Assembly: GCA_963776935.1 (NCBI GenBank)
Contig: CAVZOP010000003.1
Coordinates: forward strand, 62,001-126,000
DNA: 64,000 bases
Direction of reading: 5' to 3'
Source: JALOLG01 sp963776935
GTDB lineage: Bacteria > Actinomycetota > Acidimicrobiia > Acidimicrobiales > Ilumatobacteraceae
The translations under genes were made by a program, and so were the position numbers. The notes beneath the pieces are model-generated. The model did no database searches. It worked only from the letters and a program-made list of their open reading frames with translations, and was not told the origin of the DNA. Position 1 is the stretch's first letter. Every line of letters begins with the position of its first letter. Shown in pieces: positions 53,198 through 62,292 of the stretch.

Positions 53198-53590
53198 GCC
53201 CGGGCCGCGCCGAGTGCCTCGAGCATCGCCGCTGTGTCGATGGCGAAGTGGGCGGCGACGACCTTGCCATCGCGAACCGTCCACCGATGTACCTCCGGGA
53301 TGTCGAACTCGGTCCCGGTGGAGAGCGCCGTTCCGCGTGTGCGTCCGCACTGGATGACCTCGTCGTCTGCCGCGAACATGGCCTCAGTGGTCACGGCGGA
53401 GTTGATGGCACCGGTGAGAGCGCCGGCGAACGCGGCGAATCCGTCGTGTCCGACATGGCGTCCGCCCCACGGAAGGGCGGGATCCTGTGTGATCACGCAC
53501 GCCGGATCGAGGAGCTCGAGCAGCCCGCGCGATGTCGCGCGCGGCCATCGCCGCGTACACCGCCTGCACGGTTTCTACCTCAGTGGTCAT
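53194..53590 (-). CDS. SnoaL-like (NTF2-fold) protein, one frameshift
   Basis: 131 residues after one extra base near 53525-53535. MTTEVETVQAVYAAMAARDI is followed by LLELLDPACVITQDPALPWG, then HVGHDGFAAFAGAL and VIQCGRTRGTALSTG, VHRWTVRDGKVVAAHFAID. This is the SnoaL/ketosteroid-isomerase-like fold. Coupled to the hydrolase gene downstream by ATGA and 72 bases from the ABM gene; the three form a probable operon. Confidence 0.78.
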
Positions 53591-53662
53591 CGCCCCTCCT
53601 CGGGAAGTGGAACCTCGAAATCGCGCTCTCGTCGGTCAGCGTTCGTCATCATGGCGGCTCGG

Positions 53663-53959
53663 TCAGAGCTCGATCGGATCGGCTTCGTAGATGTTCATCA
53701 CGGGCGGCGCGGTGGCGAGCGCCGCCGCCGCCCGAACGAACTGCCGCGATTCCGGGACCGCGAAGTGGGTGGCGAGCGATTCGCGATTTGACCATTGCTC
53801 GAAGAACACGACGGACGAGGCGTCTTCGACGTCCTGATGAACCGAGTGGACGACGCACCCGGGTTCGGACCTCGACCGGTGCACGTGTTCGAGGCACAGC
53901 GCCAGCAACTGCTCCAGATCCTCCGGCCGGCCCTGGATGCGTCCGGTGACGATGATCAT
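53663..53959 (-). CDS. Antibiotic biosynthesis monooxygenase (ABM) domain protein
   Basis: 98 residues: MIIVTGRIQGRPEDLEQLLA, SRSEPGCVVHSVHQDVEDAS, VVFFEQWSNRESLATHF. This is the dimeric ferredoxin-like ABM fold (quinol monooxygenase/YgiN type) with the FFEQW motif. Substrate unknown; it precedes the SnoaL and hydrolase genes on the same strand. Confidence 0.85.
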   Translation of the reverse strand: MIIVTGRIQGRPEDLEQLLALCLEHVHRSRSEPGCVVHSVHQDVEDASSVVFFEQWSNRESLATHFAVPESRQFVRAAAALATAPPVMNIYEADPIEL

Positions 53960-54035
53960 CTGGTCCCCTTCACGATCGGGTGGCGTGAGCCCAATACGTC
54001 GATGGGCTTCGGATCGGGCGCAGCGAACCAGGTCA

Positions 54036-54788
54036 TCACGATCGTCGGAGGGCTGCCGCGGCGGCGTCGAACGTCTCGCCGGTCAGCCACGGTCGGGCCA
54101 GCGGATCACGTCCGCCGAGCGCGGCTCGCGTGGCATCGATCGCCGGCTTGCGGAGCTGCGCCTTGATCCGGGCGTAGCCGACCGGAGGCTTGTGATCGCG
54201 AGCGGCGGCGAGCGCCGTGGCGCGGAGATCAGCGGCGGGAACGACGCGATCGAACACGCCCAGCTCGACGGCCGCGTGGGCGCCGATGAGCTCGCCGCCG
54301 AGAACGAGCCGGCGGGCGGTCGGCGCGTCGAGCTCGTGGCGCACCACTTCGATCGCGCCGACCGGGTACGGCACGCCCACGCGGACCTCGGCGAGTCCCA
54401 CCTTGAGGTCGACGTCGGCGACGAGCCGGATGTCGCAGCACAGCGCGAGCACCAGACCACCGGCGATCGCGTGACCGTTGACGGCCGCGACCACGAGTCG
54501 CGGGCAGGAGTACACGGCGAGAAAGGCCCGGTTCAGGGCCTCGATCAGCTCCTCCTGTTCGCCTGGTTCGCTGTGCTGGATGGCCTTGAGATCCAGCCCG
54601 GCACTGAATGATCGGCCGTCGCCGGTGACGACGACCGCGCTGACGCCGACGTCGTTGGAGAGCCGATCGAAGATGTCGCCGAGCTCGTTCAGGCTCGTCG
54701 CGTCCATGGCGTTGGCCGGTGGGTTCGCGAGCGTCACCACGGCAACCATGTCCTCGTGTTCGACGCGCGCCGATGGCACGCCCGCCAT
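54036..54788 (-). CDS. Enoyl-CoA hydratase/isomerase (crotonase) family protein
   Basis: 250 residues. The crotonase core is present: ANPPANAMDATSLNEL, GDGRSFSAGLDLKAI (first oxyanion loop), VNGHAIAGGLVLALCCDIRL (second oxyanion loop) and AEVRVGVPYPVGA. Usual Glu residues in catalysis are replaced: the position after GGL is Val, and the LAEVRVG segment has Glu. Hydratase or isomerase role is likely; exact reaction unclear. Confidence 0.88.
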   Translation of the reverse strand: MAGVPSARVEHEDMVAVVTLANPPANAMDATSLNELGDIFDRLSNDVGVSAVVVTGDGRSFSAGLDLKAIQHSEPGEQEELIEALNRAFLAVYSCPRLVVAAVNGHAIAGGLVLALCCDIRLVADVDLKVGLAEVRVGVPYPVGAIEVVRHELDAPTARRLVLGGELIGAHAAVELGVFDRVVPAADLRATALAAARDHKPPVGYARIKAQLRKPAIDATRAALGGRDPLARPWLTGETFDAAAAALRRS

Positions 54789-54846
54789 TCTGACCGAAAG
54801 GCCGTCAGGGTGATGCAGTGGGTCGCCCGGTACGACGCGCGTGGGT

Positions 54847-56962
54847 TCAGCGCACGGTGACGGCGGTCGAGTACCGGTTCCTCGCCTTGATCTCGCCGGC
54901 GGTCAGCGTCAGCTCGATCGTCAGGGCGCCGAGAGTCTCGGGGATGCTGAGTGAGATCGTGCCCACCTTCACGCACTCGTCGGCCGGAACGGCGCCACCG
55001 AATCGCCACCGCCGCTCGCCGCCGGCCCAACTGGCGACGACGTCGACGACGGCCGGGTCGATGTCGACCCGGAGGTCGTTGACGGCGTGGACGTCGAGGC
55101 TCAGGTCGTCTCCGGGCGCGACGAAGTCCGGCGGTCGGTCGGCGAGCACGACCACCGGGGCGCACGCCCGCTTCACGACCTCGTAGGCGAGCTTGGGGAC
55201 CCGCTCGTGGTCGAGCACGCTGAACGAGACGACCGGGCCGGGGTCGTTGAACGAGAACAGCGCGAAACCTCCCGCCGGGTGGTACTTCAAGCGGCGGATC
55301 AACTCGATGTGATGGCGCACGAGCTCGGCTTGGTACACCTGCGTGGCGTGACGCCACTCGTCGAACGTGGCGAACTGCTCGGGCGGCACCCGGAGGTCGA
55401 ACACCCATTTCTGCAAGCCGTGCCGCTCGGCGAGCATGTCCCAATCGAGGTCGGGCCACTGGGCGGGATCGATGAAATCGGCCGTCTCCGGTACCGACTG
55501 GGCGCCGAACTCCGACAGGAATCGGAACAGTCGCGGGATCTGCGCCGCCAGACGGTCGAGGTCGCGGACGTCGCCGTGGTACCAGCCGAAGTAGAAGTGG
55601 CTGTCGGTGCCGTCGAGCTGAGGGAGGTGGGGGAGCACGCCCGAATGTGGGATGCACGGCCGGGTCGGATCGGCCTTCTCGAACGACCGCTTCACCCACC
55701 GATCGAGGATCGTCTTGTTCCACGACGGCAGCTGGTGAGCGGCGATGTACCGCAGGCGGCTGCGCGCCGTGTCGCCTGCGATGCCGATCGCCACCGCCGC
55801 CGGGTCGTTGTGCGCCGTCCACGACACGATCGACGGATGGTGGCCGAGCTGGTCGACCGCGGCGCGCGCCTGGTCGACCGCCTGGGAGCGCACGCTTCTC
55901 GCGTATCCCCACAGCAGCGGGAAGTCCTGCATCAACAGCATCCCGAGCTCGTCGGCCGCGTCGTAGAGCGAGCCGCGGTGCGATGTGACCGTGGACGCGC
56001 AGCACATCGAGACCGGCGTCGACGGCGAGCTCGATGTCGCCACGCAACATGTCGGGTGTCGCATCGGCGAGCCCGGCTCTGGTCGGGAGCAGGTTGGCGC
56101 CCTTCAGGAACAGACGCTCGCCGTTGACCGAGCACACCCAGTCGTTCCACGCCACCTCCCGCAGACCGGTGCGCCGCCGGCGGCGATCGCTCACCTCGCC
56201 GTCGACCACCACCTCGATCGACATCTCGGTGAGTGGTTGTTCGCCGAACGAACGCGGCCACCACAGCGCCGGGTTGTCGATGTCGAGGTTCCAGCTGACG
56301 TCGTTGTGCCCGCCGGCGAGCGACCGCTCGGACTCCGCGATCGGGCGGCCGTCGACGAGCGTCCGCACGCGCACCCGACGGCGATCGTCGCAGTCGAGGC
56401 GGGCATAGAAGAGCACGTGCGCTCGTGTCGTGTCGGCGTCGCGGCACAGCACGCGGAACCGGTCGACCCGCACCGGCCCGGTGTCGTAGACGTGCACCGG
56501 CCGCCAGATGCCGCCCGGGTTCCAGTTGCGGTCGATGCCGTCCCAGTGTTGGAACACGCCGGTGATGTTGCGCTTGTTGCGGGGACCGCTCTGTGGTGAG
56601 CACGCCATCTCGACGGCGAGCACGTGCTCGTCGCCGAACCTCGACAAGGCGGTGATGTCGAACGTGTGCGGGATGAAGTAGCCCTCCGCGTCGCCGAGGT
56701 AGGCCCCGTCGAGGAAGACGTCCGCCTGGTAGAAGATCCCGTCGAGCGTGACCCACCGGCGGCGTCCGGCATCGGGTGCCGTCGCCGTGAAGTGATGGCG
56801 ATAGAGCAGCGGACCGTCACTGGCCGCGAACTTGGGATTGTTCCGCCAGTGTCCCGGGACATCGATCCGCTCCCACGCGCTGTCGTCGATGTCGAGACCG
56901 ATGGCCCCGCGTCGCAGGTCGTCGTCGGCCTCGGTCGCACGCCAGATCCCCGAGAGCTCCAC
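54847..56962 (-). CDS. Glycoside hydrolase family 2-like (beta-mannosidase-type) protein, one frameshift
   Basis: 705 codons after removing one base near 55975. The N-terminal galactose-binding-like and Ig-like domains come first (VELSGIWRATEADDD, KFAASDGPLLYRHHFTAT). The barrel runs from LRVHGHIA with the shifted continuation RGSLYDAADELGMLLMQDFP. FLSEFGAQSVPE holds the expected nucleophile Glu. The acid/base site reads SWTAHNDPA, with Asp where GH2 enzymes have Glu (NE). GTG 56962 is preceded by a GGGGG Shine-Dalgarno; GTG 56986 is an alternative. Substitution could mean weak or altered activity. Confidence 0.78.
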
Positions 56963-56994
56963 TGCCCCCGAGCGTAACGACCCCACCCGCCCAC

Positions 56995-57043
56995 CATCTC
57001 ACGAACTTCCGGCGCCGCTACGACGCCGAAACTTCATGAGATG
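56995..57043. repeat. Long imperfect hairpin between divergent GH2 and MoxR genes
   Basis: Left arm 56995-57014 and right arm 57024-57043 match 17 of 20 positions (CATCTCACGAACTTCC with its partner ending TTCATGAGATG) around a 9-base loop. It lies in a divergent promoter region, so it may be an operator or a REP-like element rather than a terminator. Confidence 0.6.
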
Positions 57044-57106
57044 GGAGGGATCCGGGGGTGAGTACTCGCGAGTGATCGATGGCGGTGGCAGGGTAGGTTC
57101 GACGTG

Positions 57107-58543
57107 ATGGGAGCTCGTGCAGCCACACTCGGGGACTTGAAGGCGTCGGGCTGGGTGTCGCGTCCGGTGAAGGAGGAGATCCGATCGAACGCGGTCACCA
57201 AGATCGCGGCCGGGGAACCGATGTTCGAGGGCGTCGTGGGGTACGAGCACACCGTGATGCCGCAACTCGAGAACGCGCTGCTGGCCGGCCACGATGTGAT
57301 CTTCCTGGGAGAGCGGGGTCAGGCGAAGACCCGGATCATCCGCTCGCTCACCAACCTGCTCGACGAGTGGATGCCGATCATCGCCGGGAGCGAGATCAAC
57401 GACGATCCGTACGCGCCGGTGTCGAAGTACGCCCGCGACCTCGTGGCCGAGCACGGTGACGCCACGGTGATCTCGTGGGTGCACCGCGACGACCGCTTCG
57501 GCGAGAAGCTGGCGACGCCCGACACGTCGATCGCCGACCTCATCGGCGAGGTCGATCCGATCAAGGTCGCCGAGGGCCGGTACCTGTCCGACGAGCTGAC
57601 GTTGCACTACGGCCTCGTGCCGCGCACGAACCGCGGGATCTTCGCCATCAACGAGCTGCCCGACCTCGCCGAGCGCATCCAGGTCGGGATGCTGAACGTG
57701 CTCGAGGAGCGCGACGTGCAGGTCCGCGGCTACAAGATCCGCCTGCCCCTCGACCTGATGCTCGTCGCCTCGGCCAACCCAGAGGACTACACCAACCGCG
57801 GCCGCATCATCACACCGTTGAAGGACCGTTTCGGCAGCCAGATCCGCACGCACTACCCGCTCGAGATCGACACCGAGTACGCGATCATGCGTCAGGAGGC
57901 GCGACCGCTCGACATCGCCGCGCCGGTTGACGACGCGTCGGGTCTCGGTGGCGCCCGCGTGCTGGTGCCCGAGTATCTCGGCCAGGTCATCGCCACGTTC
58001 AGCCATCTGGCGCGCGCCAGCAACCACGTCAACCAGCGCAGCGGCGTCAGTGTTCGCCTGAGCGTCGCCAACTACGAGGCGCTGGCCGCCAATGCCTTGC
58101 GTCGCGGGCTGCGGTCGGGTGAGCGTTCGGTGGTCGCCCGGGTCGACGATCTCGAGGCACTCGCCGCCAGCTCGATCGGCAAGATCGAGATCGAGTCACT
58201 CGAGGAGGGCCGCGAGGGTGCGATCTTCGAGAACCTCGTCAAGGGTGCCGTGCTCACGGTGTTCAAGGACCGTGTCGAGCCCGAGCAGACCCGCGAGGTG
58301 GTCGCCGCCTTCGAGGAGGGCGCAATCGCCCACACCGGCGAGGACATCACGAGCGCCCAGCTCGCCGGGCTGGTCGACACGGTGCCCGCGCTGCGGATTC
58401 CTGTGCTCCACCTCACGGGCGGCGACGAGTCACCGGCCGCGGTCGCGGCGGCGGTCGAGTTCGTGCTCGAGGGCCTGCACCTGTCGAAGCGCCTCAACAA
58501 GGATGCGTCCGGCAACCGGGCGACCTACCGCGGTCGCGTCTGA
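57107..58543 (+). CDS. MoxR/ChlI-type AAA+ ATPase
   Basis: 478 residues from ATG 57107 (a GTG precedes it). The Walker A variant is GERGQAKT (68-75) and the Walker B is FAINELPDL, then the sensor-1 SANPEDYTNRGRI and arginine finger PLKDRFGSQIRTHYP. The family is the MoxR/magnesium-chelatase ATPase group, which acts with VWA-domain proteins in metal insertion or complex assembly. The VWA gene at 62293 is in the same region but not adjacent. Confidence 0.87.
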   Translation: MGARAATLGDLKASGWVSRPVKEEIRSNAVTKIAAGEPMFEGVVGYEHTVMPQLENALLAGHDVIFLGERGQAKTRIIRSLTNLLDEWMPIIAGSEINDDPYAPVSKYARDLVAEHGDATVISWVHRDDRFGEKLATPDTSIADLIGEVDPIKVAEGRYLSDELTLHYGLVPRTNRGIFAINELPDLAERIQVGMLNVLEERDVQVRGYKIRLPLDLMLVASANPEDYTNRGRIITPLKDRFGSQIRTHYPLEIDTEYAIMRQEARPLDIAAPVDDASGLGGARVLVPEYLGQVIATFSHLARASNHVNQRSGVSVRLSVANYEALAANALRRGLRSGERSVVARVDDLEALAASSIGKIEIESLEEGREGAIFENLVKGAVLTVFKDRVEPEQTREVVAAFEEGAIAHTGEDITSAQLAGLVDTVPALRIPVLHLTGGDESPAAVAAAVEFVLEGLHLSKRLNKDASGNRATYRGRV

Positions 58544-58569
58544 TCGACGCCCGATCCGGCACCTGATCG

Positions 58570-59457
58570 TCACGACCGGTCGACGTCGCCGGGCTCGACC
58601 CGGAAGCGCCAGACCGCGCCGTTCGGTTCGATGCGCCCGACGGGCGCGATCGGGAAGTGTGTCCCGGCGACGAGCGAGCCGGCCCTGCACTGCTCGCTGA
58701 AGAACGCCGAGCGTGTCTCGCGGGCGAGTTCGACGTCCCAGTCGGCGATCTCGGCGATTCGTGGGTTGGCGAGTTGGAGCTGGTGGTGGAGCAGGTCACC
58801 GGTGATGACGAGTGGATCACCGGACGTGTCGATGGCCACCGCCGCGTGGCCGGGGGTGTGGCCCGGCGTCGAAATCAGGCGGACGCCGTCGGCGAGCGTC
58901 GCGCCGGCACCGACGACGTCGCCGAGGCCGGCGTCGAGGATCGGCGCGATCGAATCGGAATACGGATCGTCCTCGGTGCGTCGATCGGCTCGAACGGCGT
59001 AGTCGAGCTCGTCACCGACGTACACGTGGCGGGCGTTGGTGAACGTCGGCACCCATTCGTCACCGAGTCGATGGGTGTCCCACCCGATGTGGTCCTCGTG
59101 CAGATGGGTGTGGACGACGAGGTCGACGTCATGCGGATCGAAGCCAGCCGCCGTGAACCGCTCGAGCCAGGGCAGGTGCAGATCGTTCCAGAACGCCAGC
59201 GAGCGCTGCTTGGCGTTGCCGACGCACGGGTCGACGAGCACCACGCGACCCCGCGTCTCGACCACGAACGCCTGCACCCGGAAGGCGATCGTCCCGTCGC
59301 TCGACGCGGCGCCGTCCGACAGCCAGTCGACCGTCGTGACGTCGTCGGTCACGATCTCCGGGAAGAAGAACTGCGGCGGAATTCTCGACGTCTCGGCCTC
59401 CACGATCGCGGTCAGCCGGACGTCGCCGATCTGCCAACTCTCCGTCTGCTCAGCCAT
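58570..59457 (-). CDS. Metallo-beta-lactamase-fold hydrolase
   Basis: 295 residues from ATG 59457. Metal-binding motif HTHLHEDHIGWD (HxHxDH type), later His in STPGHTPGHAAV and Asp in ITGDLLHHQLQ, and the C-terminal His in VAGTHFPIA. The N-terminal IVEAETSRIPPQFFFPE is typical of the MBL group near AttM/quorum-lactonase-like enzymes. Substrate unknown. It converges on the MoxR gene, 26 bases between the stops. Confidence 0.87.
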   Translation of the reverse strand: MAEQTESWQIGDVRLTAIVEAETSRIPPQFFFPEIVTDDVTTVDWLSDGAASSDGTIAFRVQAFVVETRGRVVLVDPCVGNAKQRSLAFWNDLHLPWLERFTAAGFDPHDVDLVVHTHLHEDHIGWDTHRLGDEWVPTFTNARHVYVGDELDYAVRADRRTEDDPYSDSIAPILDAGLGDVVGAGATLADGVRLISTPGHTPGHAAVAIDTSGDPLVITGDLLHHQLQLANPRIAEIADWDVELARETRSAFFSEQCRAGSLVAGTHFPIAPVGRIEPNGAVWRFRVEPGDVDRS

Positions 59458-59574
59458 GAATTCGCACCCGTTCCTGTGCTCGTGTCGAGACGTTCAGCGT
59501 CCCACGCGGAGCGCCTCGACATTGGAGTGGTCGCGCCGCGGGTTTCGCGAAGGGTGTTCGCGGTTCGAACAGCA

Positions 59575-60474
59575 TCAGCCGAGCCACACCGCGCCGGCCG
59601 CGGTCGGGCCGATGTCGCGGTCGACGAGGCCGAGGTGGTTCTCCTCGAGGCTGACGGCGGGACCGACGAACGCCACTTCGACGTCGACGCCGTCGGACAC
59701 CACGTCGTCGATCGCCAGTCGCAGCCGTTCGATGACGAGACCGTGCGAGTCGGGGTCGAGCAGCGACGACTCGAACGAGGCGATCGCCAGCGGGCGCTCG
59801 GGTCCTTCCTCGGCCGCCATTCGAAGCAGCTCGCCAAACCGTTCCAGCTCGCGCTCGGCGATCCGATCGTCGACGATCGTCGACCCCGTCGACGTCGGTT
59901 GCAGCACGATGCCGGCGAGATCGCACGACCGGTCGCCGCCGTCGAGCAGCTGACGTTCGTCGGGGAGTGCGAACGGTCGCACCACCCGGCCCCCGCCGCG
60001 CAGCGCGATCCATGTGTCGCGCCAGACGGGTCGAGGGTTGTCGACACGGCAGATGAGTGGCACCCATCCCGCCGCGGTGTCGCCGAACTGCTCGGCGGCG
60101 CGCTCGGCCCAGCGTGGCCACCACCGCCCGGCGGCCACGACGTCTCCGAATCCGCCCTCGTCGTCGAACCATCTCGGGATCGATCCGTCGTACAACGTCA
60201 GCCACGGCTCCAAGCCGAGCCGGACCGCGGTTGTGAGCAGCGATCCGTACCACTCGACCCACTCGCCGTCGAGCTCGTTCGGTCGCGGCTGCAGGCGCGC
60301 CCAGTCGAGCGACAGGCGAACCGTACGAACCCCGAGGTCGGCGATGGCATCGAGGTCGTCGGCCCATCGCGTGAGGAACCCGTTGCCCGCGCTCTCGCCG
60401 AGATCGCTGGAAGGAGACGTACCGAGCGTCGACGGCGTCGAGAACGCAGCACCTCGCTGGGTCTGGGCACCCAT
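59575..60474 (-). CDS. Glycoside hydrolase family 1-like protein, degenerate
   Basis: 299 residues from ATG 60474 (ATG 60492 is a longer alternative). RWADDLDAIADLGVRTVRLS then LDWARLQP and GLEPWLTLYDGSIPRWFDDE are the GH1 barrel pattern. The usual NEP acid/base motif is replaced: WVPLICRVDNPRPV. Near the end the segment IASFESSLLDPDSHG has Glu at the nucleophile position with other residues changed. It is shorter than typical GH1 (about 450). Perhaps non-catalytic. Confidence 0.65.
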   Translation of the reverse strand: MGAQTQRGAAFSTPSTLGTSPSSDLGESAGNGFLTRWADDLDAIADLGVRTVRLSLDWARLQPRPNELDGEWVEWYGSLLTTAVRLGLEPWLTLYDGSIPRWFDDEGGFGDVVAAGRWWPRWAERAAEQFGDTAAGWVPLICRVDNPRPVWRDTWIALRGGGRVVRPFALPDERQLLDGGDRSCDLAGIVLQPTSTGSTIVDDRIAERELERFGELLRMAAEEGPERPLAIASFESSLLDPDSHGLVIERLRLAIDDVVSDGVDVEVAFVGPAVSLEENHLGLVDRDIGPTAAGAVWLG

Positions 60475-60671
60475 CGCATCAATCTGACACATCGACGTGG
60501 CACAGCAGCACCGGCGTCGATGTTGCGGTGAGCGCCGTGCCGGGCGCAGCCAGTGACCAAACCGTGCCAGACGGGACTCATTCGGGCCAGATCGGGTGGG
60601 CGTGGTTTGGAGCTCACTCGCGATTGGTAACCGTGTACATCCAACCGCGCGTGCGGGCGGGGAGGACGAGC

Positions 60672-61627
60672 ATGTACGAGTACGGCGACGGCGGGGAAGG
60701 AGATCGTCCGCTGGCTCGGACGGTTGCCATGGTCGTCGGGGTCGTGGCACTGGTTCTCGTGGGGTGGTTCGTCGTGCGGCCACGGCTCGGTGGCGGCGAC
60801 GAGGGCGAGTCGACCGGACCACTGTTCGGCGATGTCCCGACGACGACCGCGGCCCAGTCGACCGACGTGACCGATACCGACGTCACGGACGACACCGCCA
60901 CGACCGACACCGCCACGACCGACACCGCCACGACCGACACCGCCACGACCGACTTCTCCATCACGGTCGCCACCACCGGGGCTGCCGCCACCGTCGCCCC
61001 GGGTCCTCCGCGGCATCTGACACGCCCGCGACCACTGCGCCGGCGCCGGTCGCCGCGACCCCGGGTGAAGCGACCTATGAGACCCTCCCCGACGGCACCC
61101 CGGCCCCGGTCGTGGCGCTCTACGACGTCTCCAAGATCACGCTCACCGGGGCGGTGCCCGATCAGGCCGCGAAGGACCGCCTGCAGGTCCTCGCCATCGC
61201 CAACGCCAAGCCCGGTCAGGACTCCGTCGAGAACTTCCTGACGATCAACCCCTCGGTGCCGCGCCACGTCGGCGTGCGCGTCGTCGAGCTGACTTCGGTG
61301 CGCTTCCCCGAGGCGAGCGCTGAGGTGTTGCCACCTCACGCGTTGGAGCTCGACCGGGTCGTGAGCATCATGAACGCGCTGCCCAATGTGACCGCGCTCG
61401 TGATCGGCCACGCCGACCAGCGCGGGAGCGAGCTCACCAACTACGAGATCTCCGAGGCGCGCGCGGACGCAGTGGTCGACTATCTCGCCCTGCACGGCAT
61501 CGATCCCAGCCGCCTGTCGTCCAGAGCGGTGGGTGAGGCCGACTTGCTGACGCTCAACAACGAACCGGCGGCGCTGGAGCTGAACCGCCGCACCGAGTTC
61601 GTCTTCTACGGTCTTCTGCAGGAGTAG
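60672..61627 (+). CDS. ArfA/OmpATb-like BON-OmpA protein, one frameshift
   Basis: 319 codons once one base is added at about 60997-61003 (C4 run). ATG 60672 has GGAGGACGAG upstream. MYEYGDGGEGDRPLAR, then a helix VAMVVGVVALVLVGWFVV, a DTATT-repeat linker, a BON-like segment DVSKITLTGAVPDQAAKDRL, and an OmpA C-terminal domain: SVRFPEASAEVLPPHALE, NVTALVIGHADQRGSELTNY and RLSSRAVGEAD. In Mycobacterium tuberculosis ArfA the same order (BON then OmpA) binds peptidoglycan and supports acid adaptation. Confidence 0.82.
60891..60950 (+). repeat. Four exact 15-bp repeats coding DTATT
   Basis: Units of GACACCGCCACGACC at 60891-60905, 60906-60920, 60921-60935 and 60936-60950 are identical. They code DTATT in the linker and keep the frame; likely changes in number between strains. 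Confidence 0.85.
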
Positions 61628-61673
61628 CGGCGACCTGCGACCGATCGCAGCCACCCCAATCCCGTCGGTGGGA

Positions 61674-62222
61674 TCAGACGAACGGGCTGCGGGTCCAGAG
61701 CTCGCCAGTGTCGTTGGTCGGCGCGAGCACGGGTACCCCGGTGAGGCGAATGACGTCGACTGCGCCGGGAAACCCGCGCAACTCGATCTCTCCGTACGGC
61801 ACCGCCGTCACCCCCTCGGGGAGGCGGTCGAGGTGCATCGTCGGCATCAGGACCTCGTATGACTGGGCGACGTCGCACAGCCGGGCTGCCATGTTGACGG
61901 CCGACCCGATGTAGTCGTCACCCTCGAACAACAGCGCGTGCCCGCTGGCGATGCCCGCCCGCAGCGTGAGCGGGGCGCACACGTCGGTGGCGCGGCGCTC
62001 GAGCTCGAGCGTGAACGTGATGGCGTCGATCTGCTCGACCCCGACGGCCATGAACCCGTCGCCGAGCCACTTGGCGATCCGGACGCCACGGTCAGATGCG
62101 ACCTCGCGCACGATCGCCCGGAACGTGCTCAGGATCCGGCCGGCCGCATTGTCACCGAAGGCCGCGGTGTAGTTCGTGAACCCGGACAGGTCGACGAAGA
62201 TGAACGTGCGAGGCACACGCAT
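61674..62222 (-). CDS. Class III adenylate/guanylate cyclase domain protein
   Basis: 182 residues. The cyclase core has FIFVDLSGFTNYTAAFGD (metal Asp), IAKWLGDGFMAVGVE (second metal Asp region) and the ribose/transition-state segment YIGSAVNMAARL. It is a minimal domain without sensor or membrane part. Nucleotide specificity cannot be stated. Divergent from the VWA gene by 70 bases. Confidence 0.87.
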   Translation of the reverse strand: MRVPRTFIFVDLSGFTNYTAAFGDNAAGRILSTFRAIVREVASDRGVRIAKWLGDGFMAVGVEQIDAITFTLELERRATDVCAPLTLRAGIASGHALLFEGDDYIGSAVNMAARLCDVAQSYEVLMPTMHLDRLPEGVTAVPYGEIELRGFPGAVDVIRLTGVPVLAPTNDTGELWTRSPFV

Positions 62223-62292
62223 GCGGCGAATGATACGGCCGCCGCCTGAACTGCGCGTGGGCTTTGGATGAACCGAGCGCTACGTTTCGATC

